Assembly (NCBI GenBank): GCA_946612455.1
Contig: CAMOER010000043.1
Location: forward strand, 1 to 19,543
Source of the DNA: UBA3305 sp002373555
GTDB taxonomy: Bacteria > Bacillota > Clostridia > Lachnospirales > Lachnospiraceae
Reading direction: 5' to 3'
Length of the DNA: 19,543 nt
This document shows, piece after piece, positions 6,975-14,433 of the stretch. The first letter of the stretch is position 1; every line of letters begins with the position of its first letter. The notes below the pieces were generated by a model. The model saw nothing but the letters and a program-made list of their open reading frames with translations. It did not search any database and was not told where the DNA came from. The position numbers were made by a program, and so were the translations under genes.

Positions 6975-7625
6975 TTATCCCTTCAGTGTCTTCATGCATT
7001 CGAAGATATCCATATGCACCGTGTCGCGTGCTTCGTAATGCAGCAGATTGAACACGATCTGCAGCGCGGTGCCGTTTAATGCCACGGTGATCAGCGTGCC
7101 GATACCGACAGGACCGCCGAGCAGAAAGGCGCCGGTAAACGCGCACAGAAAGATCAGGATCTGCACGAGACCGATCGGGAGCTTCGGCAGCCGCTTCCCG
7201 ACGACCAGCAGCAGCGCGTCCTTCGGTCCGCAGCCCTGGCCGGAGCCCATGGCGAAATACATCCCGAGGGCCATCACGAAAAGGCCGGCGAACAGAATCA
7301 CTGCGCCGATGACAAATCCGTGATCGGATCCCAGCGGATTGATCCGCATCCAGATATCCGTAAAATTCCCGGTGAGAACGGCATCCAGGATCGTGCCCAT
7401 GCCGATCCGCTCCCCCATCTTCCAGTCGAAGACCACCAGGGTGAGATTGATGATCGTGACCACCATGCCATAGGTAATGTGCAGGTGGTTCGAAATGCCG
7501 ATGGACAGCGCCTCCCACGGGCCGGTGCCGATCCCGCCGTTGATCGTCATGTACACGCCGAAGGAATACACGACGAGCCCCCACACAAACCTTCCGAGTG
7601 CTTTAAAGACCTGCGATCTTGTCAT
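6975..7625 (-). CDS. YczE/YyaS/YitT-type integral membrane protein
   Basis: This 216-aa protein has about five or six hydrophobic segments. The N-terminal GIGTGPWEALSIGIS (~res 31-45) and the related GQGCGPKDALLLVVG (~res 128-142) are the two signature loops of the YczE/YyaS group. The family sits in the cytoplasmic membrane; its role is not established, and transport is usually assumed. The start follows GGAAAGGA at about 6 nt. The gene is third in a likely operon, 46 nt after the cupin gene, so it may share substrate or regulation with the dehydrogenase. This link is positional only. Confidence 0.85.
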   Translation of the reverse strand: MTRSQVFKALGRFVWGLVVYSFGVYMTINGGIGTGPWEALSIGISNHLHITYGMVVTIINLTLVVFDWKMGERIGMGTILDAVLTGNFTDIWMRINPLGSDHGFVIGAVILFAGLFVMALGMYFAMGSGQGCGPKDALLLVVGKRLPKLPIGLVQILIFLCAFTGAFLLGGPVGIGTLITVALNGTALQIVFNLLHYEARDTVHMDIFECMKTLKG

Positions 7626-7671
7626 ATCGATCCTTTCCGGTTTTGAAACTCCGCTCCGAAATCAGAAAACA

Positions 7672-8124
7672 TCATTTATATGCTGCGCCGTTGTACTCTC
7701 CGCCTGTGACCACGGAGAAATGGAAGACCGGACGGTCGACCTTCTTAATGGAGAGCCGCATATGCTTCATGCCGGCCGGGCAGAAGATCAGTGAGGATCT
7801 CGTCAGCAGATGCTCTTCTCCGTCCAGCGTGACCAGGATCTCCGCGCCGAGATCATAGGGATCATCCGGATTGCTGCCGAAAAAACCGATGATCTCGTCA
7901 TCATCATGCTGGTGTTCCTCGAAGACAGGATCCTTCTCCGGAACGGCGTAATACCACGCAGTGTTCATCTGGAAGGATCCCGGGACGACTTTGTCATCGA
8001 TCCACAGGATGCGGTGTGAGAACCGCTTGTACATCTCCTGAAATTCGGGCGTACCCATGTGCGGATCATGCAGATCCTGTACGATATATTTTCCCATGCT
8101 TCCTTCGGTGTTGCTGTAAACCAT
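7672..8124 (-). CDS. Cupin-fold protein, function unknown
   Basis: The 150-aa product shows both cupin motifs in reduced form. Motif 1 is HQHDDDE, with His71, His73 and Glu77; motif 2 is PAGMKH, with His121. These four residues normally bind one divalent metal in a small beta-barrel. The beta-strand spacing (res 60-140) fits a single cupin domain of ordinary size, with an N-terminal extension of ~55 residues. It could be an isomerase, dioxygenase or ligand-binding protein; sequence does not decide. The start at 8124 has AAGGAG 8 nt upstream; a later Met10 lacks a site. It is second in the operon, 32 nt after the D-2-hydroxyacid dehydrogenase, suggesting that both act on related hydroxy- or keto-acids. 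Confidence 0.8.
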   Translation of the reverse strand: MVYSNTEGSMGKYIVQDLHDPHMGTPEFQEMYKRFSHRILWIDDKVVPGSFQMNTAWYYAVPEKDPVFEEHQHDDDEIIGFFGSNPDDPYDLGAEILVTLDGEEHLLTRSSLIFCPAGMKHMRLSIKKVDRPVFHFSVVTGGEYNGAAYK

Positions 8125-8156
8125 TTTCAGATCTCCTTGCTGCTGCCGGCAGCTCT

Positions 8157-9128
8157 TTAATAGCCAAGTCCGCGGTCCACGAGATGTTCCATCGGCTCGC
8201 CCTTCGCGTAATGAAGGAGATCTTCGCAGAACATCTCCGTATTGCGTCTTTTGGTATACGGAACGGTCAGATTGCCTGCCACATGCGGTGTCAGCAGAAT
8301 ATTCTTCGCATCCCAGAGCGGGCTCTCCTGCGGAAGCGGCTCCGTCTCCATAACATCCAGCGCGGCGCCCTGCAGCTGACCAGCGTTCAGTGCCGCGGCA
8401 AGCGCATCCCCGTCGATCGTGTTCCCGCGGCCGACATTCACAATATAGGCATTGGCCGGAAGAAGCGACAATGTTTCCGCATTGATAATATGGTATGTAT
8501 CCTTCGTCGCCGGCAGGCTCATGATGAGCAGATCCGTCTTCGGAAATACTTCGGCAAGTCTGGTGAAATCATACGTTTCGTCAAAATCCGGGCCGGCATC
8601 CTTCCCGCTGCGGTTGATGCCGATGATCGCTGCCGGTTCAAAGCTCCGGATCCTCTTTGCGAGACATCTTCCCGTATCGCCGGTACCGAAAAGCGATACA
8701 ACAGAATCTTTGATGGAATTCTGCGGTACAGGCAGCTTCCAGGTCCGGTTCTTCATGTTGTCGTAAAAGTAAGGCAGGCGGCGCATCATCATGATCGCCA
8801 GCATGATGGAATGCTCCGCGAGCGATACGCCGTAAGCGCCGGCGCTGTTCGTGAGGATCGTGCTCTCATGCCTGAACACGCCGGGCCTGCAGAAAGCATC
8901 CACGCCGGCAAACGAAGCGCAGAGCCATCGCAGGTTATCCGATTCCCGCACAGCCTTCATTGCCGCTTTTCCTTCGCCGTAAATGATCTCCGCTTCCATC
9001 AGACACTCCGCGGAATCGTCTTCCCTGCTGATGAAATCCACCGTGCAGCCCGCTTTCGCCGCTGCTTTTTCAATCATTTCCCGCTCGGCATCATCAATGC
9101 CGGGCCTTGCTACCACTACTTTCTTCAT
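8157..9128 (-). CDS. D-isomer-specific 2-hydroxyacid dehydrogenase
   Basis: This enzyme family reduces 2-keto acids to D-2-hydroxy acids (or the reverse) with NAD(P)H in the cytosol. The 323-aa product has the family layout: catalytic domain halves at the ends and an inserted Rossmann domain. Visible residues are GTGDTG (148-153, GxGxxG), VNVGRG with catalytic Arg234, ETEPLP with Glu263, and TPHVAG with His282. After the second Rossmann strand the sequence reads INRSGK (171-176), with Arg rather than the Asp that selects NADH, so NADPH use is likely (inference). I start at the ATG at 9128, with GGGAG 5 nt before it. A TTG four codons earlier overlaps that site and is less likely. It is first in an operon with the cupin and YczE-like genes and diverges from the small gene at 9252. 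Confidence 0.92.
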   Translation of the reverse strand: MKKVVVARPGIDDAEREMIEKAAAKAGCTVDFISREDDSAECLMEAEIIYGEGKAAMKAVRESDNLRWLCASFAGVDAFCRPGVFRHESTILTNSAGAYGVSLAEHSIMLAIMMMRRLPYFYDNMKNRTWKLPVPQNSIKDSVVSLFGTGDTGRCLAKRIRSFEPAAIIGINRSGKDAGPDFDETYDFTRLAEVFPKTDLLIMSLPATKDTYHIINAETLSLLPANAYIVNVGRGNTIDGDALAAALNAGQLQGAALDVMETEPLPQESPLWDAKNILLTPHVAGNLTVPYTKRRNTEMFCEDLLHYAKGEPMEHLVDRGLGY

Positions 9129-9143
9129 GCTGTCTCCCAATGA

Positions 9144-9173
9144 TTGTATTTGCTGTCGTGCCTATGTTATAAT
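9144..9173 (+). promoter_or_regulatory. Promoter of the DUF3006-like gene
   Basis: TTGTAT (9144-9149), an 18-nt spacer and a consensus TATAAT (9168-9173). The TTATAA core is palindromic and could also supply a -10 for the divergent dehydrogenase operon, for which I see no good -35. Confidence 0.5.
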
Positions 9174-9251
9174 TCAGCCGTAAAACGATTGTGCATGCCC
9201 GCCGGACAGACCGGCGCAGGCGCACACTTCACGCATACCGGAGGTACCGTT

Positions 9252-9434
9252 ATGATCCTTGAGACCATGTTCTTCACCGTAGAAAAGATCGACGGAGACT
9301 ATGCGCATCTGCGCCGCACGGACAAGCCTTCCGAAGACACCCGGCTTGTCGCCCGCGCGCTTCTGCCGGAAGAGATCATCGAAGGCTCACAGCTGAAATA
9401 CGAGATGCTGCAGTATGAGCTGATCCGCAGATAA
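9252..9434 (+). CDS. Small DUF3006-like protein
   Basis: The product is 60 aa. GGAGGT lies 6 nt before the ATG at 9252. The pattern resembles DUF3006 proteins: an opening strand with 'FTVEKIDGDYAHL', a polar middle, then 'ARALLPEEIIEGSQLKYE'. These are small soluble beta-rich domains of unknown role. The match is from memory of the consensus and is not certain. The gene has its own promoter and stands between two minus-strand groups, so context gives no functional clue. Confidence 0.7.
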   Translation: MILETMFFTVEKIDGDYAHLRRTDKPSEDTRLVARALLPEEIIEGSQLKYEMLQYELIRR

Positions 9435-9469
9435 TTGTACGCTGCTGTCTGCAGAAATCTCCCGGATCG

Positions 9470-9685
9470 TCAGTAGATCGTCTCCGGCGTTTCCTGAATA
9501 TTGTACATTTCCATAAAAGATTTCAGGTCCGCCGCACTCTTCAGCAGCATGACTTCATGAAATTTTCCTGTATCCCTGTCCCGAAAGCCTGCCGTTTCCT
9601 CACCTGTACAGATGCTTTTCCGAACGGCAGGGATCTGTTTTTCCCTGTCAAAATCCAGCTGCTGTTTTTTTCTTCGTCCGAACAT
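9470..9685 (-). CDS. Conserved-looking 71-aa small protein, function unknown
   Basis: The start at 9685 (MFGRRKKQQ) has AGGAGG 8 nt upstream. That SD directly abuts the TGA of the preceding gene (9699), so translation is probably coupled. The product is soluble, with a basic N-terminus (FGRRKK) followed by a 'SICTGEETAGFRDRDTGKFHEVML' core and an acidic end. I recall similar ~70-aa proteins in Lachnospiraceae, sometimes with doubtful enzyme names. No catalytic motif is visible, so none is assigned. The single Cys in SICTGE is the only obvious reactive residue. Confidence 0.7.
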   Translation of the reverse strand: MFGRRKKQQLDFDREKQIPAVRKSICTGEETAGFRDRDTGKFHEVMLLKSAADLKSFMEMYNIQETPETIY

Positions 9686-9698
9686 CAGATGTTCCTCC

Positions 9699-10472
9699 TC
9701 AGAACGGGAACATGGAAAAGACTGGATCACGGAATGCCGGGATCTGCTGTGCCTTCACAGCGGCAGCGTATTCCTGATCCACTTTCAGCTTTTTGTACTT
9801 AATATAATCTGTACAGATCTTCTTCCCGCTCTTATAGCAGGCTGTCACACTCTTGAGCCGTTTCCCGGAATACTTGTTCTTATAGATCCGGAACAGGCCG
9901 CCATACTCATAGTGCTTCGTGACATTGCCCTTGCTGTCATATGTGTATTTGGTCACTTCCGGTTTCGCGCCGGGATAGTTATAGAGCTTGCTGATCTTGA
10001 TAAGTCTGTCCTTCTTATCATACTTGTAGGTCGTCTCCGGTGTATTGCTTCCGTCTCTTTTCTTCAGCAGGCCGTTTTCATCATATTCATACCATTCCGT
10101 TTCCGTATCACCCATGGATAGGAATTGAAACGTACTTTCACTAAGCAGACCGTCTGCATATTTGTATTTTGTGACCGTCCCTTTCTTTTTCCCTTCATAC
10201 CCCGTATCCTTGATAAGATGCAGGTCTTTATCATAGGAATATTTATTGGTGGATGTACCGCTCGGCTGTTTCCAGACACGCTTTGTTACCAGGCCCTTTT
10301 TATTATAGGTATATTTCAGCGTGTCAATTGTCCGGCCGGATGTGTTCTTTACGGTAATGGATTCGATCACATAGACTGTCTTCTTCTTTGCTTCGGCATT
10401 TACCGGCAGCGAACAGACAGCTGTGATAATGGCAGCAGCCAGAATCATAAAAACAACATTTTTCCTTCTCAT
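9699..10472 (-). CDS. Secreted protein with YD/RHS-like repeats
   Basis: The start at 10472 (MRRKNVVFMIL) has AGGAGG 9 nt upstream. The first ~27 residues are a clear signal peptide ending near VNAEA. The mature part, ~230 aa, is very Lys/Tyr rich. It carries about six short repeats of the form YxYDxxGxLxK, for example YTYNKKGLVTK, YEYDENGLLKK, TYKYDKKDRLIK and YTYDSKGNVTK. These resemble single YD/RHS repeat hairpins, but no RHS core or toxin domain is present; it is a small exported beta-repeat protein. The function is unknown; cell-wall or carbohydrate binding is only a guess. It has its own promoter at 10538-10566 and is followed 13 nt later by the 71-aa gene. Confidence 0.8.
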   Translation of the reverse strand: MRRKNVVFMILAAAIITAVCSLPVNAEAKKKTVYVIESITVKNTSGRTIDTLKYTYNKKGLVTKRVWKQPSGTSTNKYSYDKDLHLIKDTGYEGKKKGTVTKYKYADGLLSESTFQFLSMGDTETEWYEYDENGLLKKRDGSNTPETTYKYDKKDRLIKISKLYNYPGAKPEVTKYTYDSKGNVTKHYEYGGLFRIYKNKYSGKRLKSVTACYKSGKKICTDYIKYKKLKVDQEYAAAVKAQQIPAFRDPVFSMFPF

Positions 10473-10537
10473 CCTATCCTTCCTCCTTCGCACGGCTCCC
10501 CCCTTCAGAAACTTGTCTGCAGAGCTCTTATGCAGCA

Positions 10538-10566
10538 ATTGTACCATCCTGCCATTTCCTGTGCAA
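10538..10566 (-). promoter_or_regulatory. Promoter of the secreted YD-repeat gene
   Basis: On the minus strand TTGCAC (10566-10561), a 17-nt spacer and TACAAT (10543-10538). It begins just 2 nt after the amidohydrolase stop, so the two genes may be transcribed separately or by read-through. Confidence 0.6.
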
Positions 10567-10568
10567 GC

Positions 10569-11753
10569 TTATTGCCTCCCGCTGCAATGCGCAAGCGCAA
10601 ACGCACAGTGCATCGCAGCCCCATACACCATAATATCCTCGTCCGGGGAGAGATAACAGCTGTGCAGCGGCCATACCCGGTCTCCCGGGTGCGTTGCGCC
10701 GACAAACCCAAAGGCCGCCGGGACGACTTCGGTATACCTGGAAAAGTCCTCCGAGATGGTCGTCGGGCGTTCCAGACGAATCGTATTGTCCGTGCCAAAG
10801 ATCTCTTCCGCGATCGTGAGACAGTCCCCGGCCAGCAGAGGATCGTTCATCACTGCCGGATGTCCGCTGACATAGGAAAGCTCTCCCCTGCAGCCGGCTG
10901 CGCAGCAGATTCCCGAAAGAACATCTTCCAGACGCATCTTGATCTTCTGTCTGACTCCTGCGGAATAGGAACGGATCGTCCCTTCCAGCCTGCAGGTGCC
11001 CGCGAGCACATTGTATTTCACGCCGGAAGCGAACTCCCCGATCGTAATGACCGCCGGTTCAAAGGGATCAATGTCTCTGGAAATAATATTCTGCACCGCC
11101 TGCACGAACTGGCAGCCGGCCAGCAGCGCATCGTGGCCCATGTGCGGCGTGGCCCCATGCGCGCCCCTGCCCTTGATCTCTACGGAAAAATGATCCGAAG
11201 CAGCCATCATTTCGCCCGGCCGGATCCCGAAGGTCCCCGCCGGCAGCTCCGGCCAGATATGCATGCCGAACAGAGCCGATACGCCGTCCAGTGCACCGGC
11301 GCGGATCATTCCGACAGCGCCGTCGAGCGCCGGATCCTCCTCCGCCGGCTGAAAGAGCAGCCGCACAGTCCCGCTGATCTCATCCTTCCGTTCCGCGAGC
11401 AGCTTTGCCGCGCCGAGCAGCATGGCGGTGTGCAGATCATGTCCGCAGGCATGCATCTTCCCCGGCTTCTCCGATGCAAAGGAAAGCCCGGTCTCTTCAG
11501 CAACAGGCAGGGCATCCATGTCGGCACGCAGTGCGGTCACCGGCCCGGGTGTACTGCCCGCGAGATCCGCGATCACGCCGTATCCCGCGACATGCTCCCT
11601 TATCTCATAGCAGCCGCAGGCGGTCAGTTCCCTGACGACCAGCGCAGCAGTTTCTCTTTCTTCTCCGGAGACCTCCGGATTTCTGTGGATCTCACGCCGG
11701 ATCCGGCGCAGATAAGCATCCAGTTCTCTCGCTGATTTCAGCAATCCCTTCAT
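10569..11753 (-). CDS. M20D-family amidohydrolase (hippurate/N-acyl-amino acid hydrolase type)
   Basis: The family hydrolyses N-acyl amino acids, such as hippurate, N-acetyl-diaminopimelate or auxin conjugates, using two metal ions. The 394-aa product is of normal length. Visible motifs: ALRADMDALP (74-83), HACGHDLHT with Cys103, His105 and the Asp nearby, FQPAEE (134-139) with the catalytic Glu pair, GMHIWP with His165, GRGAHGATPH (lid/dimerisation), and a late PLHS with His364. All metal and catalytic residues look intact. Substrate is not decidable. The ATG at 11753 is preferred; a GTG 11 codons earlier lacks a ribosome site. For the ATG the nearest SD is a modest GGGGTG. It diverges from the HTH-Uma2 gene. 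Confidence 0.9.
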   Translation of the reverse strand: MKGLLKSARELDAYLRRIRREIHRNPEVSGEERETAALVVRELTACGCYEIREHVAGYGVIADLAGSTPGPVTALRADMDALPVAEETGLSFASEKPGKMHACGHDLHTAMLLGAAKLLAERKDEISGTVRLLFQPAEEDPALDGAVGMIRAGALDGVSALFGMHIWPELPAGTFGIRPGEMMAASDHFSVEIKGRGAHGATPHMGHDALLAGCQFVQAVQNIISRDIDPFEPAVITIGEFASGVKYNVLAGTCRLEGTIRSYSAGVRQKIKMRLEDVLSGICCAAGCRGELSYVSGHPAVMNDPLLAGDCLTIAEEIFGTDNTIRLERPTTISEDFSRYTEVVPAAFGFVGATHPGDRVWPLHSCYLSPDEDIMVYGAAMHCAFALAHCSGRQ

Positions 11754-11853
11754 CTCACACCCCGTTTTCTTCTGTTCAGAAGACACTCGTATTCCGATTC
11801 ATGTTCAATGCTGCCCCGCACGCCACCGGCTGCAGACCATCCGCACTTTGCGC

Positions 11854-11882
11854 ATCATAACATGAATTTGTCCTTTAATAAA
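11854..11882 (-). promoter_or_regulatory. Possible promoter of the amidohydrolase gene
   Basis: On the minus strand TTTATT (11882-11877), 17 nt, TATGAT (11859-11854). The -35 is weak. The leader would be about 95 nt. Confidence 0.35.
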
Positions 11883-11924
11883 CACTTTTCTCTAAAAAAC
11901 CCAAATGATCTTTCCCGTATTCAC

Positions 11925-12000
11925 ATGGTATTTTTACGATGAATCCTGTTGACACTCTCTGTCTTATATGGTATTTTAATGGTGTATTTATGGTTTGTCA
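11925..12000 (+). repeat. ATGGT repeats, three with 11-bp phasing, over the HTH-Uma2 promoter
   Basis: ATGGT occurs at 11925, 11968, 11979 and 11990. The last three are exactly 11 bp apart and the first two share ATGGTATTTT. They cover the -10 box and the start region. Helically phased copies suit cooperative binding of a protein to one DNA face; autoregulation by the HTH protein is inference. Confidence 0.45.
11949..11977 (+). promoter_or_regulatory. Promoter of the HTH-Uma2 gene
   Basis: A consensus TTGACA (11949-11954), a 17-nt spacer and TATTTT (11972-11977); TTTAAT at 11975 is an alternative -10. The leader to the ATG is ~63 nt. Confidence 0.6.
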
Positions 12001-12046
12001 ATGATTTTCTGCCGGTTTTCCGGCCATGTTTTTCCGGAGGGCTGTA

Positions 12047-12889
12047 ATGACAATAGAGGAAATGCGAAAAAGGAAGAAGGAGCTTGGCTATACCAATGAA
12101 ATGATCTCTGCGCTTTCCGGCGTTCCCGCGCCTACCGTACAGAAGATCCTTTCGGGCGTCACGGCTGCACCGCGCTTCGAAACGCTGAAAGCGCTGGAGA
12201 AGGCATTCACGCCGACCGGGAAGGAATCTCCCGAACTGCGGGAATCCTCTCCTTTTTATCACAGGGATGCCTGGGAACTGCGGGAATCCTCCTTTGTTTA
12301 CGGCAGCAGGAAACAGGGCGAATATACGATCGATGATTATTACGGGCTTCCCGAGGATCGCCGTGTCGAGCTGATCGACGGTGTGATCTATGATATGGCA
12401 TCGCCCTCTGCCGTCCATCAGCTGATCAGTTCCGAGATCTGCAGCCAGCTCCGGAGTTTTATCCGCAGCAAAGGCGGCAGCTGCATTCCTTTCGTTGCGC
12501 CCTTTGACGTGCAGCTGGATATGGATGACCGGACCATGGTGCAGCCGGATGTCCTTGTCGTCTGTGACAGAAGCAAACTGATCACGCGGTGTCTGTACGG
12601 CGCACCGGATCTTGCTGTCGAGATCCTCTCGGAATCAACGAGAAGGAAAGACATGTTCCTCAAGCTGCAGAAATACCGGAATGCCGGCGTTCGCGAATAT
12701 TGGATCGTCGATCCGGACAGACGAAAAGTGGTTGTTTATGACCTGGCGCAGGATGAACTGCCAGTCATTTACGGTTTTGAAGACAGCATCCCCGTCGGCA
12801 TTTTCAACGGGGAATGCCGGATCGATTTTTCAGAGATCTGGAACTATATCCGCTTTCTTTATGAACAGAAAAAGCCGGACGGCAAATGA
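12047..12889 (+). CDS. HTH (XRE-like) - Uma2/DUF820 nuclease-fold fusion protein
   Basis: The start is at 12047, with GGAGG 6 nt upstream; an earlier in-frame ATG at 12026 has no site. The 280-aa protein has two parts. Residues ~3-55 form a helix-turn-helix domain of XRE type (YTNEMISALSGVPAPTVQKILSG). Residues ~92-235 form a Uma2/DUF820 domain of the PD-(D/E)XK nuclease fold: VELIDGVIYDM with Glu108, VQPDVLVV with Asp168, DLAVEILS with Glu192, then KLQKYRNAGVREYWIVDP. The linker contains a 14-residue tandem duplication with ELRESS in each half (res 62-89). Uma2 proteins are abundant in many bacteria but their role is unclear; nuclease activity is predicted from the fold only. An HTH could target it to DNA or let it repress its own promoter. 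Confidence 0.85.
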   Translation: MTIEEMRKRKKELGYTNEMISALSGVPAPTVQKILSGVTAAPRFETLKALEKAFTPTGKESPELRESSPFYHRDAWELRESSFVYGSRKQGEYTIDDYYGLPEDRRVELIDGVIYDMASPSAVHQLISSEICSQLRSFIRSKGGSCIPFVAPFDVQLDMDDRTMVQPDVLVVCDRSKLITRCLYGAPDLAVEILSESTRRKDMFLKLQKYRNAGVREYWIVDPDRRKVVVYDLAQDELPVIYGFEDSIPVGIFNGECRIDFSEIWNYIRFLYEQKKPDGK

Positions 12890-12925
12890 ATACCGGCCGG
12901 GCAGACAGAAAAGATGCTTTTGGCA

Positions 12926-12935
12926 ATGCTATCAT
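12926..12935 (+). promoter_or_regulatory. Possible extended -10 promoter of the nitroreductase
   Basis: ATGCTATCAT (TG-N-TATCAT) lies 28 nt before the ATG at 12963, with no good -35. It is identical to the 10-mer before folD. Confidence 0.35.
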
Positions 12936-12962
12936 ATTTTATACATACAAGGAGGATATCAG

Positions 12963-13490
12963 ATGGAATTCAAAGAACTGATCAGAGAACGCCGCAGTGT
13001 CAGGAACTACAGCGAAGCTATTTCCAGGGAGGATCTCACCTCCATCCTGGATGATGCCCGCCTGGCGCCTTCCTGGAAAAACTCCCAGACATACCGCTGC
13101 TATGCCGTCACCGATCCGGAGAAGACAGCGGCTTTCCATGAAGCCGTCCTTCCGCCTTTCAACGCAAAGAATTCTGCGAATGCTGCCTATATCGTAACGA
13201 CTTTCGTAAAAGGGATCTCCGGCTATAACGGAGATGCTCCTGCGAATGAAGCCGGTGATTTCTGGGGTGCGTATGATCTGGGACTGCATGACGCGTATCT
13301 CATTCTTTCCGCACGTGACCGCGGCTATGACACCCTGATCATGGGCATTCGCGAAGCAGCCGCTATCCGCGATCTGCTGGAGATCCCCGGGGATGAAGAG
13401 ATCCTGTCCGTGATCGCGATCGGAAAACGCGCCGCCGAACCGGCTTTCCGCCCCCGGAAAGAGCTTGCGGAAGTGGCAAAGTTCTTCTGA
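12963..13490 (+). CDS. Nitroreductase-family flavoprotein
   Basis: These FMN enzymes reduce nitro groups, quinones or enones with NAD(P)H. The 175-aa product is at the short end of the family. The N-terminal RERRSVRNYS (res 8-17) is the usual FMN-phosphate segment and APSWKNSQTYR (res ~35-45) follows. DFWGAYDLGLHDAYLILSAR forms the long central helix, and DTLIMGIREA plus VIAIGK form the second FMN-contact region. GGAGG lies 7 nt upstream of the ATG. It lies 73 nt after the HTH-Uma2 gene on the same strand, probably with its own start signal. The physiological substrate is unknown. Confidence 0.88.
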   Translation: MEFKELIRERRSVRNYSEAISREDLTSILDDARLAPSWKNSQTYRCYAVTDPEKTAAFHEAVLPPFNAKNSANAAYIVTTFVKGISGYNGDAPANEAGDFWGAYDLGLHDAYLILSARDRGYDTLIMGIREAAAIRDLLEIPGDEEILSVIAIGKRAAEPAFRPRKELAEVAKFF

Positions 13491-13496
13491 AAAATA

Positions 13497-13563
13497 AAAT
13501 CGGAGACGGGTTCCGGTCTTACCCGCCTTTCGGCCGGTGAAGAGCTGGATCCGTCTCCGATTT
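13497..13563. terminator. Long rod-like inverted repeat between convergent genes, likely terminator
   Basis: A perfect 13-bp stem pairs 13497-13509 with 13551-13563 (CGGAGACGG/CCGTCTCCG flanked by AAAT/ATTT). The 41-nt interior itself folds. On the minus strand it contains TCTT...AAGA, ACC...GGT and a GCC-GAAA-GGC tip, a GNRA tetraloop. The minus-strand exit is T-rich (ATTTTATTTTTC), so it best terminates the EamA transcript. It is much longer than a usual terminator. Confidence 0.6.
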
Positions 13564-13569
13564 CGGAAA

Positions 13570-14433
13570 TCATTTTTTTACGCCGTCCAGCGTGATCAGC
13601 AGCACGGAAAGCAATATGCAGAGGAAGCCTGCGCCGGTCTTTGCCGAGAATGCATCTCCGTACATCAGGATCCCGCCTGCCACGGCAACGATGAGCTCCA
13701 GCATATTCAGGAACGCCGCGGTTGTTGCGCCTACATTTTTCACGCCTGCTGTCAGCAGATAAAATCCCAGGAATGATCCCGCGCCGACGACGGCAAATAA
13801 TACCAGGGAAGTCCTTCCGTCCGCAGGAAGGGAAAAGCTCCCGCCGAGGAGCATCAGCGTTCCGCAGATCAGCACGCCGCCGATACTTGTATAAAACAGC
13901 TTTACGGCCAGATGGAAGCGGTTGGTATTTCCATGATCATTGGCCAGAACATAGATTCCGTATACGATCCCGGAAGCAGCCGCATAAAACGCACCTGCCG
14001 GCGTGATATTTCCGGACAGACCTGTGACCAGAAACAGCCCGGCGATGCAGAAGAGGACCGCTGTCCCGGACAGTTTCGTGAACCTCACGTGAAACAGCAG
14101 CACGCTCACCAGAAGCACAAACGTCGGATACAGAAAATGGATCATCAGCACACTGCTGACCTGCAGTTCCGTATAGGCCATGTTCAGGAAATAATCCGTC
14201 CCGCCGATCCCGATGATCCCGACCAGGATCAGGACGGCAGCATCCTTCACCGGAATCTTCAGTTTCTGCCCGGAAGCCTTTGCAAGCACCGCGGCCAGGA
14301 AGATCATGACAGTCAGCTGCCAGACGACAATGCATTCTGCAGCCATGCCGGACATGACCACATATTTATTTCCAAGCGGTGTGAGGCCGAACATCACGGA
14401 AGCGATCGTGACACACAGAATACCTTTCCACAT
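13570..14433 (-). CDS. EamA/DMT-superfamily transporter
   Basis: The 287-aa protein has about ten hydrophobic segments in two similar halves, the standard two-EamA-domain drug/metabolite transporter fold. The first half has ASVMFGLTPLGNKYV and the loop before IHFLYPTFVLLVS. The second half begins near GAFYAAASGIVYGIYVLAND. The C-terminal half has the typical AAFLNMLELIVAVAGGILMYGD. Exporters of amino acids, nucleosides or drugs belong here; substrate unknown. The ATG immediately follows the TAA of the upstream 101-aa gene, with an AAGGAAGG site inside that gene, so translation is coupled. The inverted repeat at 13497 ends the transcript. Confidence 0.88.
   Translation of the reverse strand: MWKGILCVTIASVMFGLTPLGNKYVVMSGMAAECIVVWQLTVMIFLAAVLAKASGQKLKIPVKDAAVLILVGIIGIGGTDYFLNMAYTELQVSSVLMIHFLYPTFVLLVSVLLFHVRFTKLSGTAVLFCIAGLFLVTGLSGNITPAGAFYAAASGIVYGIYVLANDHGNTNRFHLAVKLFYTSIGGVLICGTLMLLGGSFSLPADGRTSLVLFAVVGAGSFLGFYLLTAGVKNVGATTAAFLNMLELIVAVAGGILMYGDAFSAKTGAGFLCILLSVLLITLDGVKK

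Noticed and set aside
10125..11735. 536-codon plus-strand frame opposite the secreted protein and amidohydrolase
   Set aside because: Runs across two well-supported minus-strand genes and their promoter; shadow frame.
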